From positions 115 to 5,535 of the forward strand of contig WQRT01000189.1 in assembly GCA_009786625.1 (NCBI GenBank): 5,421 bases of DNA, read 5' to 3'. The translations under genes were made by a program, and so were the position numbers. Shown here piece by piece: positions 1-5,421 of this stretch. The notes under the pieces were generated by a model. It ran no database searches. It saw only the letters and a list, made by a program, of their open reading frames with translations, and had not been told where the DNA came from. This DNA comes from Treponema sp. (GTDB lineage Bacteria > Spirochaetota > Spirochaetia > Treponematales > Breznakiellaceae). How positions within the stretch are numbered: the first letter of the stretch is position 1; each line of letters opens with the position of its first letter.

Positions 1-183
1 ACAAACGGAATAGGCCTGCCGAATTTCCATTCCGGCTGGATGAGATTAAACAACGGCAAAAAAGCGCTTGTATGTCTTACAAACAAGGAGAATGTTATAT
101 TAATTCCTACTAATGATTATGTTATATTATTCAGCATGGAAAAAGCGGAAGAATTTATAAATATTATAAACGGATTAAAATAG
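1..183 (+). CDS. C-terminal fragment of a bacterial PH-like domain protein (5' end outside window)
   Basis: Frame 1 is open from the left edge to a TAG at 181-183, giving 60 residues that begin TNGIGLPNFHSGWMRLNNG. The pattern is a Gly/Pro-rich turn, then GW-x-RLNNGKKALVCLT, then a strand ending IPTNDYVILFS, then a short amphipathic helix (MEKAEEFINIINGLK). This matches my recollection of the end of the small bacterial PH-like domain family (bPH_5 type), where NGKKAL, an IPT strand and a final EEF helix are typical. Members are often membrane-anchored, with transmembrane helices N-terminal to this domain, but that part is off the window, so anchoring is not shown. The biochemical role of the family is not well defined. 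The gene converges on aspS and is therefore probably unrelated to the amidotransferase operon. The existence of the coding region is well supported by frame and composition; the family call is by memory of the motif pattern only. Confidence 0.7.
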   Translation, partial: TNGIGLPNFHSGWMRLNNGKKALVCLTNKENVILIPTNDYVILFSMEKAEEFINIINGLK

Positions 184-200
184 CAATGTATCAATCGAAA

Positions 201-229
201 CAGAATAATTAATTTTATTCTGACTTTTT
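201..229 (+). terminator. Candidate intrinsic terminator between convergent genes
   Basis: A perfect 8-bp inverted repeat, CAGAATAA (201-208) and TTATTCTG (215-222), encloses the 6-nt loop TTAATT and is followed two bases later by T5 (225-229). It starts 17 bases after the stop of the plus-strand gene, a good position for its terminator. The stem is AT-rich and so weak. On the minus strand, where it would end the gat-aspS transcript, the hairpin is followed only by TTTCGATTG, a poor U tract, so bidirectional use is doubtful. Confidence 0.45.
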
Positions 230-248
230 ATCAGATAACAACCGCAGC

Positions 249-2030
249 CTAATTCCTCTGCCTTACCTTGATATGCACCTCACGAAGCTGCTGCTCGGTC
301 ACTTCGCATGGAGCGTTCATTAAAAGATCCTGTGCGCTTGAGTTCATCGGGAAGGCGATTACTTCGCGGATATTTTCTTCTTCTGTAAGAAGCATGACGA
401 TCCTGTCGATGCCGGGAGCCATGCCCGCGTGAGGAGGCGCGCCGTAGTGGAAAGCGTTCCACAGCGCGGGAAATTTTTTCTCAATGTCGGACTGGGAGTA
501 ACCGGCGATTTCAAACGCCTTTGTCATAACTTCGGGAAGATGGTTGCGCACCGCGCCTGATGAAAGTTCCACGCCGTTGCAGACAATGTCGTACTGCCAC
601 GCGAGAATATCAAGCGGATCTTTTGTTTCAAGCGCTTCAAGCCCGCCCTGCGGCATGGAAAAAGGATTATGTGTAAATTCAATCGCGCCTTTTATGGGTG
701 TCGCTGTCATGTGTGACACTGCCGCGGACGACGCGCCGTCTTCGCTCTCGCCGTACATCGGGAAGTCAACAATAAAGCACATTTCAAAACTGTCTTTAAA
801 AAGTTTTAACTGAGTGCCAAGCTCTGTTCGTATCTTACCAGCGAGACCGTTGACGATTATTGGATCATCGGCAATAAAAAACAATACGTCATTTTCTTTA
901 AGCGAAAAATCTTTTCTAAGCGCGGCTTGTTTTTCCTCGCTTAAAAATTTAACGATAGGTCCTTTTAAGCTGTTATCTTCCAGAACGGAGATGTAACCTA
1001 ATCCCTTCATGCCGATTTCAAGAGCGAAGGCTAACATTCTTTCAAAGAACGATTTTGACTGCTTCGCCGCTCCCTGCGCGGCAATGCCCCGGACGGGAAT
1101 TTTTTTAAACGGCGCGAAATCAACATCAGCGAAAAATTGAGTCATGTCTTCTATAACAAGAGGGTTTCGTAGATCAGGTTTATCGGTTCCGTATTTTAAC
1201 ATCGACTCTGCGTAAGTGATTCTCTGAAACGGAGCGGCGCTTACAAATTTATCGGAAAAAGATTTAAACACGCCGTATAAAACATTTTCCGCTACGGCGA
1301 AAACATCTTCCTGCCCTGCGAATGACATTTCAAAATCAAGCTGATAAAATTCTCCGGGCGAGCGGTCGGCGCGGGCATCCTCGTCGCGAAAGCACGGCGC
1401 GATTTGAAAATATCGGTCAAAACCGGAAACCATCAAAAGCTGTTTAAAAATCTGCGGCGCCTGCGGAAGCGCGTAAAATTTTCCATGGTGCTTTCTGCTA
1501 GGCACAAGATAATCACGCGCGCCCTCAGGCGATGATGATGTTAAAATCGGCGTTTGGATTTCCGTAAAGCCAAGCTCCTCCATTTTCGCGCGAAGGTAAC
1601 TTATGACCTTTGCCCGCAGCAGAATATTTTTCTTAACATCGGGATTGCGAAGATCTAAAAACCGGTGGCAGAGGCGGACTTCTTCGCGCGTTTTTTTTGA
1701 TTCAGAAATTTCAAACGGCAGGGAGTTCACCGCCCTGCTCTGCACTGTAATGTTTTCGGCGTGCACTTCAATAACGCCCGTTTCAATTTTTTGGTTGACA
1801 GTTTCAGCATCGCGTTTTTTCACAATGCCGCTTACAGTGATGACGCTTTCTTTGCTTACCCTGAGCTCCTCGTGAAGAACGATCTGCGTGATGCCGTATT
1901 GATCGCGAAGATCGATGAACGTAACTCCGCCGTGATCGCGGATTGTGTCGATCCAGCCTGACAGGATTACTTTCTGCCCGATTTGCTCTTCCCTTAACGC
2001 GCCGCATGTGTGTGTTCTGTATTTATTCAT
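249..2030 (-). CDS. aspS: Aspartyl-tRNA synthetase (class II, bacterial type), probably non-discriminating
   Basis: This 593-residue cytoplasmic enzyme attaches aspartate to tRNA-Asp, and probably also to tRNA-Asn. The length is normal for bacterial AspRS. The N-terminal OB-fold anticodon-binding domain spans about 1-105 (THTCGALR, GWIDTIRDHGG, FIDLRDQYG). The class II catalytic core follows: SPEGARDYLVPSR at 168-179, LPQAPQIFKQ at 188-197, and motif 2 with FRDEDARADR at 214-223. The GAD-type insertion domain lies at roughly 290-415, and motif 3 has PGIDR at 539-543 with the class II arginine R543. The SPGEFYQLDFEMSF continuation of motif 2 and LETKDPLDILAWQYDIV resemble the subtype I know from Alphaproteobacteria. 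H33, in RDHGG, aligns with the histidine reported to promote tRNA-Asn recognition in Pseudomonas aeruginosa AspRS; the second reported position, a glycine there, appears to be E76 here. An Ala/Ser-rich stretch at about 427-452 is longer than in relatives. The ATG overlaps the gatB stop as TAATG and has a good ribosome-binding site. The call is certain; the dual tRNA specificity is inferred. Confidence 0.97.
   Translation of the reverse strand: MNKYRTHTCGALREEQIGQKVILSGWIDTIRDHGGVTFIDLRDQYGITQIVLHEELRVSKESVITVSGIVKKRDAETVNQKIETGVIEVHAENITVQSRAVNSLPFEISESKKTREEVRLCHRFLDLRNPDVKKNILLRAKVISYLRAKMEELGFTEIQTPILTSSSPEGARDYLVPSRKHHGKFYALPQAPQIFKQLLMVSGFDRYFQIAPCFRDEDARADRSPGEFYQLDFEMSFAGQEDVFAVAENVLYGVFKSFSDKFVSAAPFQRITYAESMLKYGTDKPDLRNPLVIEDMTQFFADVDFAPFKKIPVRGIAAQGAAKQSKSFFERMLAFALEIGMKGLGYISVLEDNSLKGPIVKFLSEEKQAALRKDFSLKENDVLFFIADDPIIVNGLAGKIRTELGTQLKLFKDSFEMCFIVDFPMYGESEDGASSAAVSHMTATPIKGAIEFTHNPFSMPQGGLEALETKDPLDILAWQYDIVCNGVELSSGAVRNHLPEVMTKAFEIAGYSQSDIEKKFPALWNAFHYGAPPHAGMAPGIDRIVMLLTEEENIREVIAFPMNSSAQDLLMNAPCEVTEQQLREVHIKVRQRN
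675..752 (-). other. Ala/Ser-rich extra segment in AspRS, residues about 427-452
   Basis: The segment lies between the conserved VDFPMY (421-426) and HNPFSMP (454-460). Twenty-seven residues separate Y426 from H454; by recollection the alphaproteobacterial-type enzymes have about a dozen there. The middle reads ASSAAVSHMTATP, which is low in complexity. It sits in a surface connection of the catalytic domain rather than in a known active-site motif. The excess length is judged from memory of homologues, without an alignment. Confidence 0.5.
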
Positions 2031-3565
2031 TATTTTTCTCCGTTCAGCATATCTTGTAAAACTTTTTTTACTAATTCAGGATTTCCACCTTTGCCCAATT
2101 CTTTCATAACCATGCCCATTAAAAAACCGAAAACTTTTTTCTTGCCCGCGCGGTACTCCGCGACTGTGCTTTGATTTGCCGCCATTACTTTTTCTGCGGC
2201 TTGTGTAACAGCCTTGTCATCGCTTACCATCATCAAACCTTTTTCCACGATGTAACTTTTCGGATCAACATTATTTGTAAAGACAGCTTCCACTGTTTCC
2301 TTGAATGAAGCGCGGTTTATTTTCCCGCTTATTACAAAACCGATTAAAGTTACAAGTTTGTCAGCGTCAATGTTTAAATCTTCAGGCAGAATGTTTGCGT
2401 TATTCATAAGCCGCATAATTTCGCCGCTGATCAAATGAGCTGCCTCCACAGCAGCGTTAGCAGACACAGTGGCGTTAGCTGACACGGCTGCATTCGCAGA
2501 TAAGGCTGCGTTAGCAGACGAGGCTGCGTTAGCTGACACGGCTGCGTTCGCAGACGAGGCTGCTTCGCTTTTTCGCGCGAGAGTTTCAAACAAACCGGAA
2601 ATATTTTTATGACAGGTAAGAACACCGGCTTCATCCGCGGAAATGTTATAATCGCGCATGTACCTTTCGCGCTTTTGGGAAGCAAGCTCGGGGAGATTTT
2701 CTTTTATTCGCGCGATCCATTCATCATCAATGTTGATCGGTAAAAGATCGGGCTCGGGAAAGTAGCGGTAATCCTGCGCGTTTTCCTTTGAGCGCATTCC
2801 CGATGACGTTCCCTTTTCATCGTCCCAGCGGCGCGTCTCCTGAACGATCTTCCCGCCGTCATCGAGTATATCAGCCTGCCTGTCAATCTCGTATTCAATC
2901 GCGCGGCCTATCGCTTTGAACGAGTTCATGTTTTTAGTTTCAGTGCGCACTCCATACTCGCCGCCGGGGATGCGAAGAGAAAGATTGATGTCGGCGCGCA
3001 TGGAACCTTCCTGCATTTTACAATCGCAGATGTCAAGGTATAAAAGCGTCTCGCGCAATTTTTCAAGATAGGCGTTTACTTCTGCCGCGCTTGCGAAGTC
3101 AGGCTGCGTAACAATTTCAAGAAGCGGAACACCGCACCGGTTAAAATCCATGAGAGAGCCCTGCGAGCTGTGATTGAGTTTGCCCGCGTCTTCTTCCATG
3201 TGTATCTCGCGAATTCTGATTTTTTTTTTGTTTCCGCTAACATCAATCTCAAGATAACCGTCGCAGCATATCGGTGAATACAACTGAGAAACCTGATACG
3301 CTTTCGGCAGATCGGGATAAAAATAATTCTTGCGGTCAAACTTGCAGCGTCTTGTGATTTCGCAGTTCAACGCAAGCCCAAGGCGGATGGCGTACTCTAC
3401 AACTTCGCGGTTAAGAACAGGCAGCACTCCGGGCATCCCTGCGCAGACAGGGCAGACATGAGTGTTGGGATCTCCACCGTAAGAAGTTGTGCATCCGCAG
3501 AAAATTTTAGATTTGGTAGAAAGCTCGGCATGTACCTCAAGTCCGATAACTGTTTCCCATTTCAT
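2030..3565 (-). CDS. gatB: GatCAB amidotransferase subunit B (Asp/Glu-tRNA amidotransferase), with a hexapeptide-repeat insertion
   Basis: GatB binds misacylated Asp-tRNA-Asn or Glu-tRNA-Gln, activates the side-chain carboxyl with ATP, and uses ammonia from GatA to form the amide. Visible hallmarks are GLEVHAEL (8-15, with E10 and H12), the C-x-C/C-x2-C zinc set C23, C25, C38 and C41, and KFDRKNYFYPDLPKAYQ (75-91). Further on are HMEEDAGK (122-129, E125), GVPLLEIVTQPD (145-156, E150), MQEGSMRADIN (184-194) and DYRYFPEPDL (265-274). E10, E125 and E150 occupy the positions of the metal/kinase-site acids known in Staphylococcus aureus GatB. A helical domain (about 290-400) and a C-terminal YqeY-like tRNA-binding tail (about 405-511, GKKKVFGFLMGMVMK) follow. 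The family length is near 475; this protein has 511, and the excess equals six SANAAx repeats at 338-373 in the helical domain. All catalytic motifs are intact, so it should be functional. The ATG overlaps the gatA stop (ATGA) and has a strong ribosome-binding site. Confidence 0.97.
   Translation of the reverse strand: MKWETVIGLEVHAELSTKSKIFCGCTTSYGGDPNTHVCPVCAGMPGVLPVLNREVVEYAIRLGLALNCEITRRCKFDRKNYFYPDLPKAYQVSQLYSPICCDGYLEIDVSGNKKKIRIREIHMEEDAGKLNHSSQGSLMDFNRCGVPLLEIVTQPDFASAAEVNAYLEKLRETLLYLDICDCKMQEGSMRADINLSLRIPGGEYGVRTETKNMNSFKAIGRAIEYEIDRQADILDDGGKIVQETRRWDDEKGTSSGMRSKENAQDYRYFPEPDLLPINIDDEWIARIKENLPELASQKRERYMRDYNISADEAGVLTCHKNISGLFETLARKSEAASSANAAVSANAASSANAALSANAAVSANATVSANAAVEAAHLISGEIMRLMNNANILPEDLNIDADKLVTLIGFVISGKINRASFKETVEAVFTNNVDPKSYIVEKGLMMVSDDKAVTQAAEKVMAANQSTVAEYRAGKKKVFGFLMGMVMKELGKGGNPELVKKVLQDMLNGEK
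2037..2041 (-). promoter_or_regulatory. Ribosome-binding site of aspS
   Basis: On the minus strand GGAGA lies six bases before the aspS ATG, within the last codons of gatB. Together with the TAATG stop/start overlap this supports ATG at 2030 as the true start and suggests that translation of aspS is coupled to gatB. Confidence 0.75.
2447..2558 (-). repeat. Tandem 18-bp minisatellite, six in-frame units coding for SANAAx inside gatB
   Basis: On the plus strand the units are at 2451-2468, 2469-2486, 2487-2504, 2505-2522, 2523-2540 and 2541-2558, with a typical unit GCTGCGTTAGCTGACACG and a partial copy (GCTGC) after the last. In gatB they encode residues 338-373 as SANAAV, SANAAS, SANAAL, SANAAV, SANATV, SANAAV. 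The period is a multiple of three, so changes in copy number keep the frame. Units 1-2-3 resemble units 4-5-6 (45 of 54 bases identical by hand count), indicating a 54-bp higher-order duplication. The repeat ends abruptly on both sides at ordinary GatB sequence (LARKSEA before, EAAHLISGEIMRL after). Confidence 0.95.
3220..3229 (-). repeat. A10 homopolymer run within gatB coding strand
   Basis: Ten consecutive T on the plus strand read as A10 in the gatB message, covering codons for K113, K114, K115 and the first base of I116. It is the longest homopolymer I see in the window. Such runs are prone to polymerase slippage and sequencing error. The reading frame continues with normal GatB motifs on both sides, so the length given here is the in-frame one. 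Confidence 0.9.
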
Positions 3566-5028
3566 TGGAATCCCCCGGGTTTATTCAGGTGATGCGTTGT
3601 GCGGGATTGGAAAACACGCGCCGCGTCGATAAGCTTTTTTTCAGAGAAGGCGTCGCCGATTAGCTGGAAGCCTATCGGCAGATTTTGTTTATCGAATCCG
3701 CAAGGAAGCGCGGCGGCGGGGAGACCCGCGAGATTTATCGACACGGTGTAGATGTCTCCCATGTACATTTTGATTGGGTCGTCAACATTTTCACCCTGTT
3801 TGTACGCGGTGGTCGGCGCGACAGGTGAAAGTATCATATCGTAACGCGAAAATAATTTGTTGTAAGCGTCCTTGATCAATGCGCGTGTTTGAAGAGCCTT
3901 CTTGTAATATGCGTCATAGTAGCCGGAGGACAACACAAACGAGCCGAGCATGATTCGGCGTTTTACTTCAAGACCGAAACCTTCGCTCCGCGAAAGACGG
4001 TAAACATCGGACAGTGTTTTTCCGTTCGCGCTTCTGTAACCGTACTTAAGTCCGTCATAACGAGAAAGGTTTGATGACGCTTCGGCGCAGGCGATGATAT
4101 AATAGGCGGGGATCAGATAATCCATTAATGGCATTTCAAATTCTTCGATGCTTGCGCCGGCCGCCTCAAGCTCTTTCGCCGCGGCGAGCACCGCCGTCTT
4201 TACTTCGCTGTCAATTCCGCTTTCAAAATAATTTTTCGGTAAACCAATCTTTATGCCATTTAAATTTTTAATATTATTTTTATCTAAATCAAAACTAAAC
4301 GGCGATTTTATTATGCATGTGCTGTCTCTGCCGGACACGCTGTCTGATCCGGAAATAATTTCCAGCATGGCGGCGCAGTCTTCGATGTCCTGTCCAATCG
4401 TTCCAATCTGATCGAGTGATGAAGCGTAGGCGATAAGCCCGTAACGCGACACCGCGCCGTATGTCGGTTTAATGCCGGTGACGCCGCAGAAAGAACAAGG
4501 CTGCCTGATGCTGCCGCCGGTGTCGGAGCCGAGCGCGATGGGCGCGATACCTGCCGCGATTGCGGCCGCGCTTCCGCCTGATGAGCCGCCCGCGACCCGC
4601 GTTAAATCCCACGGATTACAGACCGCGCCGCCCGCGCCTGTTTCGCTTGATCCGCCCATGGCGAACTCGTCCATGTTTGTCTTGCCAATGACGATCATTC
4701 CCGCCTGTTCAAGTTTTTCAATAACAACAGCGTTAAAAACGGGAACGTAGCCGCCGAGCATCTTTGAAGCGCAGGCGGTTTCAATTCCCTCTGTGGAGAT
4801 ATTATCTTTTATTGCGATAGGAACCCCTGCCAGAGGAGAAATATCCTCGCCCGCGTCAAGCCGCGTTTGAATTTTTTTAGCGCAAGAAAGCGCCTTCTCT
4901 TTTGACACAGCCGTAAACGCGTTTATTTTTTTATCGTTTTTCTCTATAGATTCAATATAATTAGACACTGCTTCGGACACACTGAGTTTTTTTAATTTTA
5001 CCGCCGCCGCCAATTCCAAAGCCGTCAT
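3562..5028 (-). CDS. gatA: GatCAB amidotransferase subunit A (glutaminase/amidase subunit)
   Basis: GatA hydrolyses glutamine (or asparagine) and passes the ammonia through a channel to GatB for amidation of Asp- or Glu-tRNA in the cytoplasm. At 488 residues it has the usual family length and the amidase-signature fold. The Ser-cisSer-Lys triad is complete: K74 in AIKDN, S149 in the GGSSGGSAAAIAAG signature (147-160), and nucleophile S173 in GSDTGGSIRQP (168-177). Each is offset by five from the S. aureus triad K79/S154/S178. Other conserved blocks are GKTNMDEFAMGGSSE (115-129), GIKPTYGAVSRYGL (185-198), EVKRRIMLGSFVLSSGYYDAYY (354-375) and LAGLPAAALPCGF (433-445). The ATG at 5028 has GAGGA seven bases upstream and gives the standard N-terminus. 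The gene ends in a four-base overlap with gatB, so the two subunits are probably made together. No missing residue or frameshift was seen. Confidence 0.97.
   Translation of the reverse strand: MTALELAAAVKLKKLSVSEAVSNYIESIEKNDKKINAFTAVSKEKALSCAKKIQTRLDAGEDISPLAGVPIAIKDNISTEGIETACASKMLGGYVPVFNAVVIEKLEQAGMIVIGKTNMDEFAMGGSSETGAGGAVCNPWDLTRVAGGSSGGSAAAIAAGIAPIALGSDTGGSIRQPCSFCGVTGIKPTYGAVSRYGLIAYASSLDQIGTIGQDIEDCAAMLEIISGSDSVSGRDSTCIIKSPFSFDLDKNNIKNLNGIKIGLPKNYFESGIDSEVKTAVLAAAKELEAAGASIEEFEMPLMDYLIPAYYIIACAEASSNLSRYDGLKYGYRSANGKTLSDVYRLSRSEGFGLEVKRRIMLGSFVLSSGYYDAYYKKALQTRALIKDAYNKLFSRYDMILSPVAPTTAYKQGENVDDPIKMYMGDIYTVSINLAGLPAAALPCGFDKQNLPIGFQLIGDAFSEKKLIDAARVFQSRTTHHLNKPGGFQ
3571..3576 (-). promoter_or_regulatory. 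Ribosome-binding site of gatB
   Basis: GGGGGA on the minus strand lies five bases before the gatB ATG and inside the 3' end of gatA. It supports the ATG that forms the ATGA overlap as the start, and fits coupled translation of gatA and gatB. Confidence 0.7.
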
Positions 5029-5035
5029 TACAAAT

Positions 5036-5040
5036 TCCTC
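5036..5040 (-). promoter_or_regulatory. Ribosome-binding site of gatA
   Basis: GAGGA on the minus strand, seven bases upstream of the gatA ATG, lies in the 41-base gap between gatC and gatA. It fixes the gatA start. No hairpin or promoter was evident in that gap, so gatA is expected to be read from the gatC transcript. Confidence 0.75.
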
Positions 5041-5069
5041 ATTTCAAATCAGTCACAATATATTTCACA

Positions 5070-5357
5070 CTAATCCACAGTCTTGGGCGCGAGTATCATT
5101 TCGTCATTTTTCACAGGCGCGTTTTTTAAGATCAATTCCCTATTAAACGACGGGCGCACTTCATCATCCCTGAAAGCGTTTACTACATCAAAGGGATGAC
5201 TGCGCTCATCCACACCCGCGGTGTCAAGCTCACCGAGACGCGCCATGTAATCAAGGATTTTTTGGAGGTCCCCGGAAAGGCGCGTTTTTTCGCCGTCCGA
5301 AAGTGTCAGGCAGGACAAATCCTCAAGATATGTTATTAATTTGTCATCAATCTGCAT
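5070..5357 (-). CDS. gatC: GatCAB amidotransferase subunit C
   Basis: GatC is the small subunit that wraps around the GatA-GatB interface and is needed for assembly of the amidotransferase. The 95 residues match the family length. Two N-terminal helices (about 3-42: YLEDLSCLTLSDGEKTRL, then LQKILDYMARLGELD) are followed by the extended region GVDERSHPFDVVNAFRDDEVRPSF (48-71). The FRDDEVRPS block is the best-known signature. The C-terminal part (ILKNAPVKNDEMILAPKTVD) has the usual NAP and PK elements. It is the first operon gene visible. The frame stays open upstream to the window edge, but no ATG, GTG or TTG occurs there, so the ATG at 5357 is the only start available. Its ribosome-binding site is weaker than those of the downstream genes. 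Confidence 0.95.
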   Translation of the reverse strand: MQIDDKLITYLEDLSCLTLSDGEKTRLSGDLQKILDYMARLGELDTAGVDERSHPFDVVNAFRDDEVRPSFNRELILKNAPVKNDEMILAPKTVD

Positions 5358-5364
5358 GAAAAAA

Positions 5365-5368
5365 CCCC
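5365..5368 (-). promoter_or_regulatory. Weak ribosome-binding site of gatC
   Basis: GGGG followed by T6 and C precedes the gatC ATG with a seven-base spacing on the minus strand. It lacks the GGAG core used by gatA and aspS. It is the only purine-rich match near this start. Confidence 0.4.
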
Positions 5369-5397
5369 ATAAATTACAATAGCATAAACGCCTAGAT

Positions 5398-5421
5398 AAA
5401 AAAATAGCGCGGCAGACCCCT
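5398..5421 (-). terminator. Possible 3' arm and U tract of a terminator or attenuator, cut by the window edge
   Basis: Read on the minus strand, the edge sequence is AGGGGTCTGCCGCGC, then TA, then T7, about 40 bases before gatC. A GC-rich arm followed directly by a T run is the form of the 3' half of an intrinsic terminator. The matching 5' arm would lie beyond position 5421 and cannot be seen. It could end an upstream gene or be a leader attenuator controlling the gat operon. Confidence 0.35.

Noticed and set aside
544..813. 89-residue plus-strand reading frame antisense to aspS
   Set aside because: It lies wholly inside the well-conserved aspS gene and has no recognisable family or ribosome-binding site. 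The other plus-strand frames within aspS and gatA (for example 1603-1875 and 4472-4750) were dismissed for the same reason.
2451..2558. CRISPR array or iteron-like DNA-binding repeat
   Set aside because: The units are directly adjacent with no spacers, 18 bp long, in frame within gatB and encoding a regular peptide. This fits a coding minisatellite rather than CRISPR. No replication gene is nearby to suggest iterons.
2541..2558. Short palindrome CTGCGTTCGCAG inside a repeat unit as a regulatory hairpin
   Set aside because: The stem is only five base pairs with a two-base loop and is imperfect in the other units, so it is more likely a by-product of Ala codons.
2431..2685. 84-residue minus-strand reading frame across the gatB repeat (repeated Leu/Gln/Pro peptide)
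   Set aside because: It is an out-of-frame shadow: an 18-bp repeat without stops stays open in other frames. It has no ribosome-binding site, and gatB motifs continue in the main frame on both sides.
4253..4300. AT-rich patch in gatA (codons for KNNIKNLNGIK) as a sign of foreign insertion
   Set aside because: The protein length and frame are normal there, and GatA is poorly conserved in this linker. Local Asn/Lys/Ile content explains the composition.
5376..5404. Sigma-70 promoter for gatC on the minus strand (TTTTTT, 17-base spacer, TATTGT)
   Set aside because: The -35 matches the consensus at two of six positions only, and the -10 at four of six. In AT-rich sequence this is expected by chance.

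Overview
The window is a compact bacterial translation operon. Four genes lie on the minus strand, in transcription order gatC, gatA, gatB, aspS. They encode the three subunits of the tRNA-dependent amidotransferase GatCAB and an aspartyl-tRNA synthetase. A fifth, partial gene on the plus strand enters from the left edge and converges on the end of aspS. No tRNA gene, CRISPR array, transposase or phage gene was seen.

Layout: 1-183 is the C-terminal 60 codons of a small protein resembling the bacterial PH-like family. 184-248 is the convergent intergenic gap, with an AT-rich hairpin and a T tract. 249-2030 is aspS; 2030-3565 is gatB; 3562-5028 is gatA; 5070-5357 is gatC. 5358-5421 is the upstream end of the operon, where a GC-rich segment followed by T7 (read on the minus strand) looks like the 3' part of a terminator or attenuator cut by the window edge. 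The genes are tightly packed: gatA and gatB overlap by four bases (ATGA), gatB and aspS by one (TAATG), and gatC and gatA are 41 bases apart. This indicates one transcript with translational coupling.

How the genes work together: a non-discriminating AspRS would charge tRNA-Asn with aspartate, and GatCAB would amidate the product to Asn-tRNA-Asn. GatCAB can also convert Glu-tRNA-Gln to Gln-tRNA-Gln. The gene pairing and a histidine in the AspRS anticodon-binding domain (H33) favour the non-discriminating reading. Absence of asnS or glnS in the genome cannot be judged from here.

Organism: a bacterium of moderate GC. By recall of family sequences, GatB and GatA look Firmicutes/Clostridia-like, and so does the PH-like protein. 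AspRS instead resembles the subtype I associate with Alphaproteobacteria (motif 2 with RADRSPGEFYQLD). The taxonomic guess, an anaerobic Clostridia-type lineage, is therefore tentative.

The most unusual feature is inside gatB. Six tandem 18-bp units encode a hexapeptide repeat (SANAAx) and add about 36 residues to an otherwise normal-length GatB. AspRS carries a smaller Ala/Ser-rich insertion, and gatB also contains a run of ten A residues in its coding strand. I do not see a wholly new multi-gene system here.
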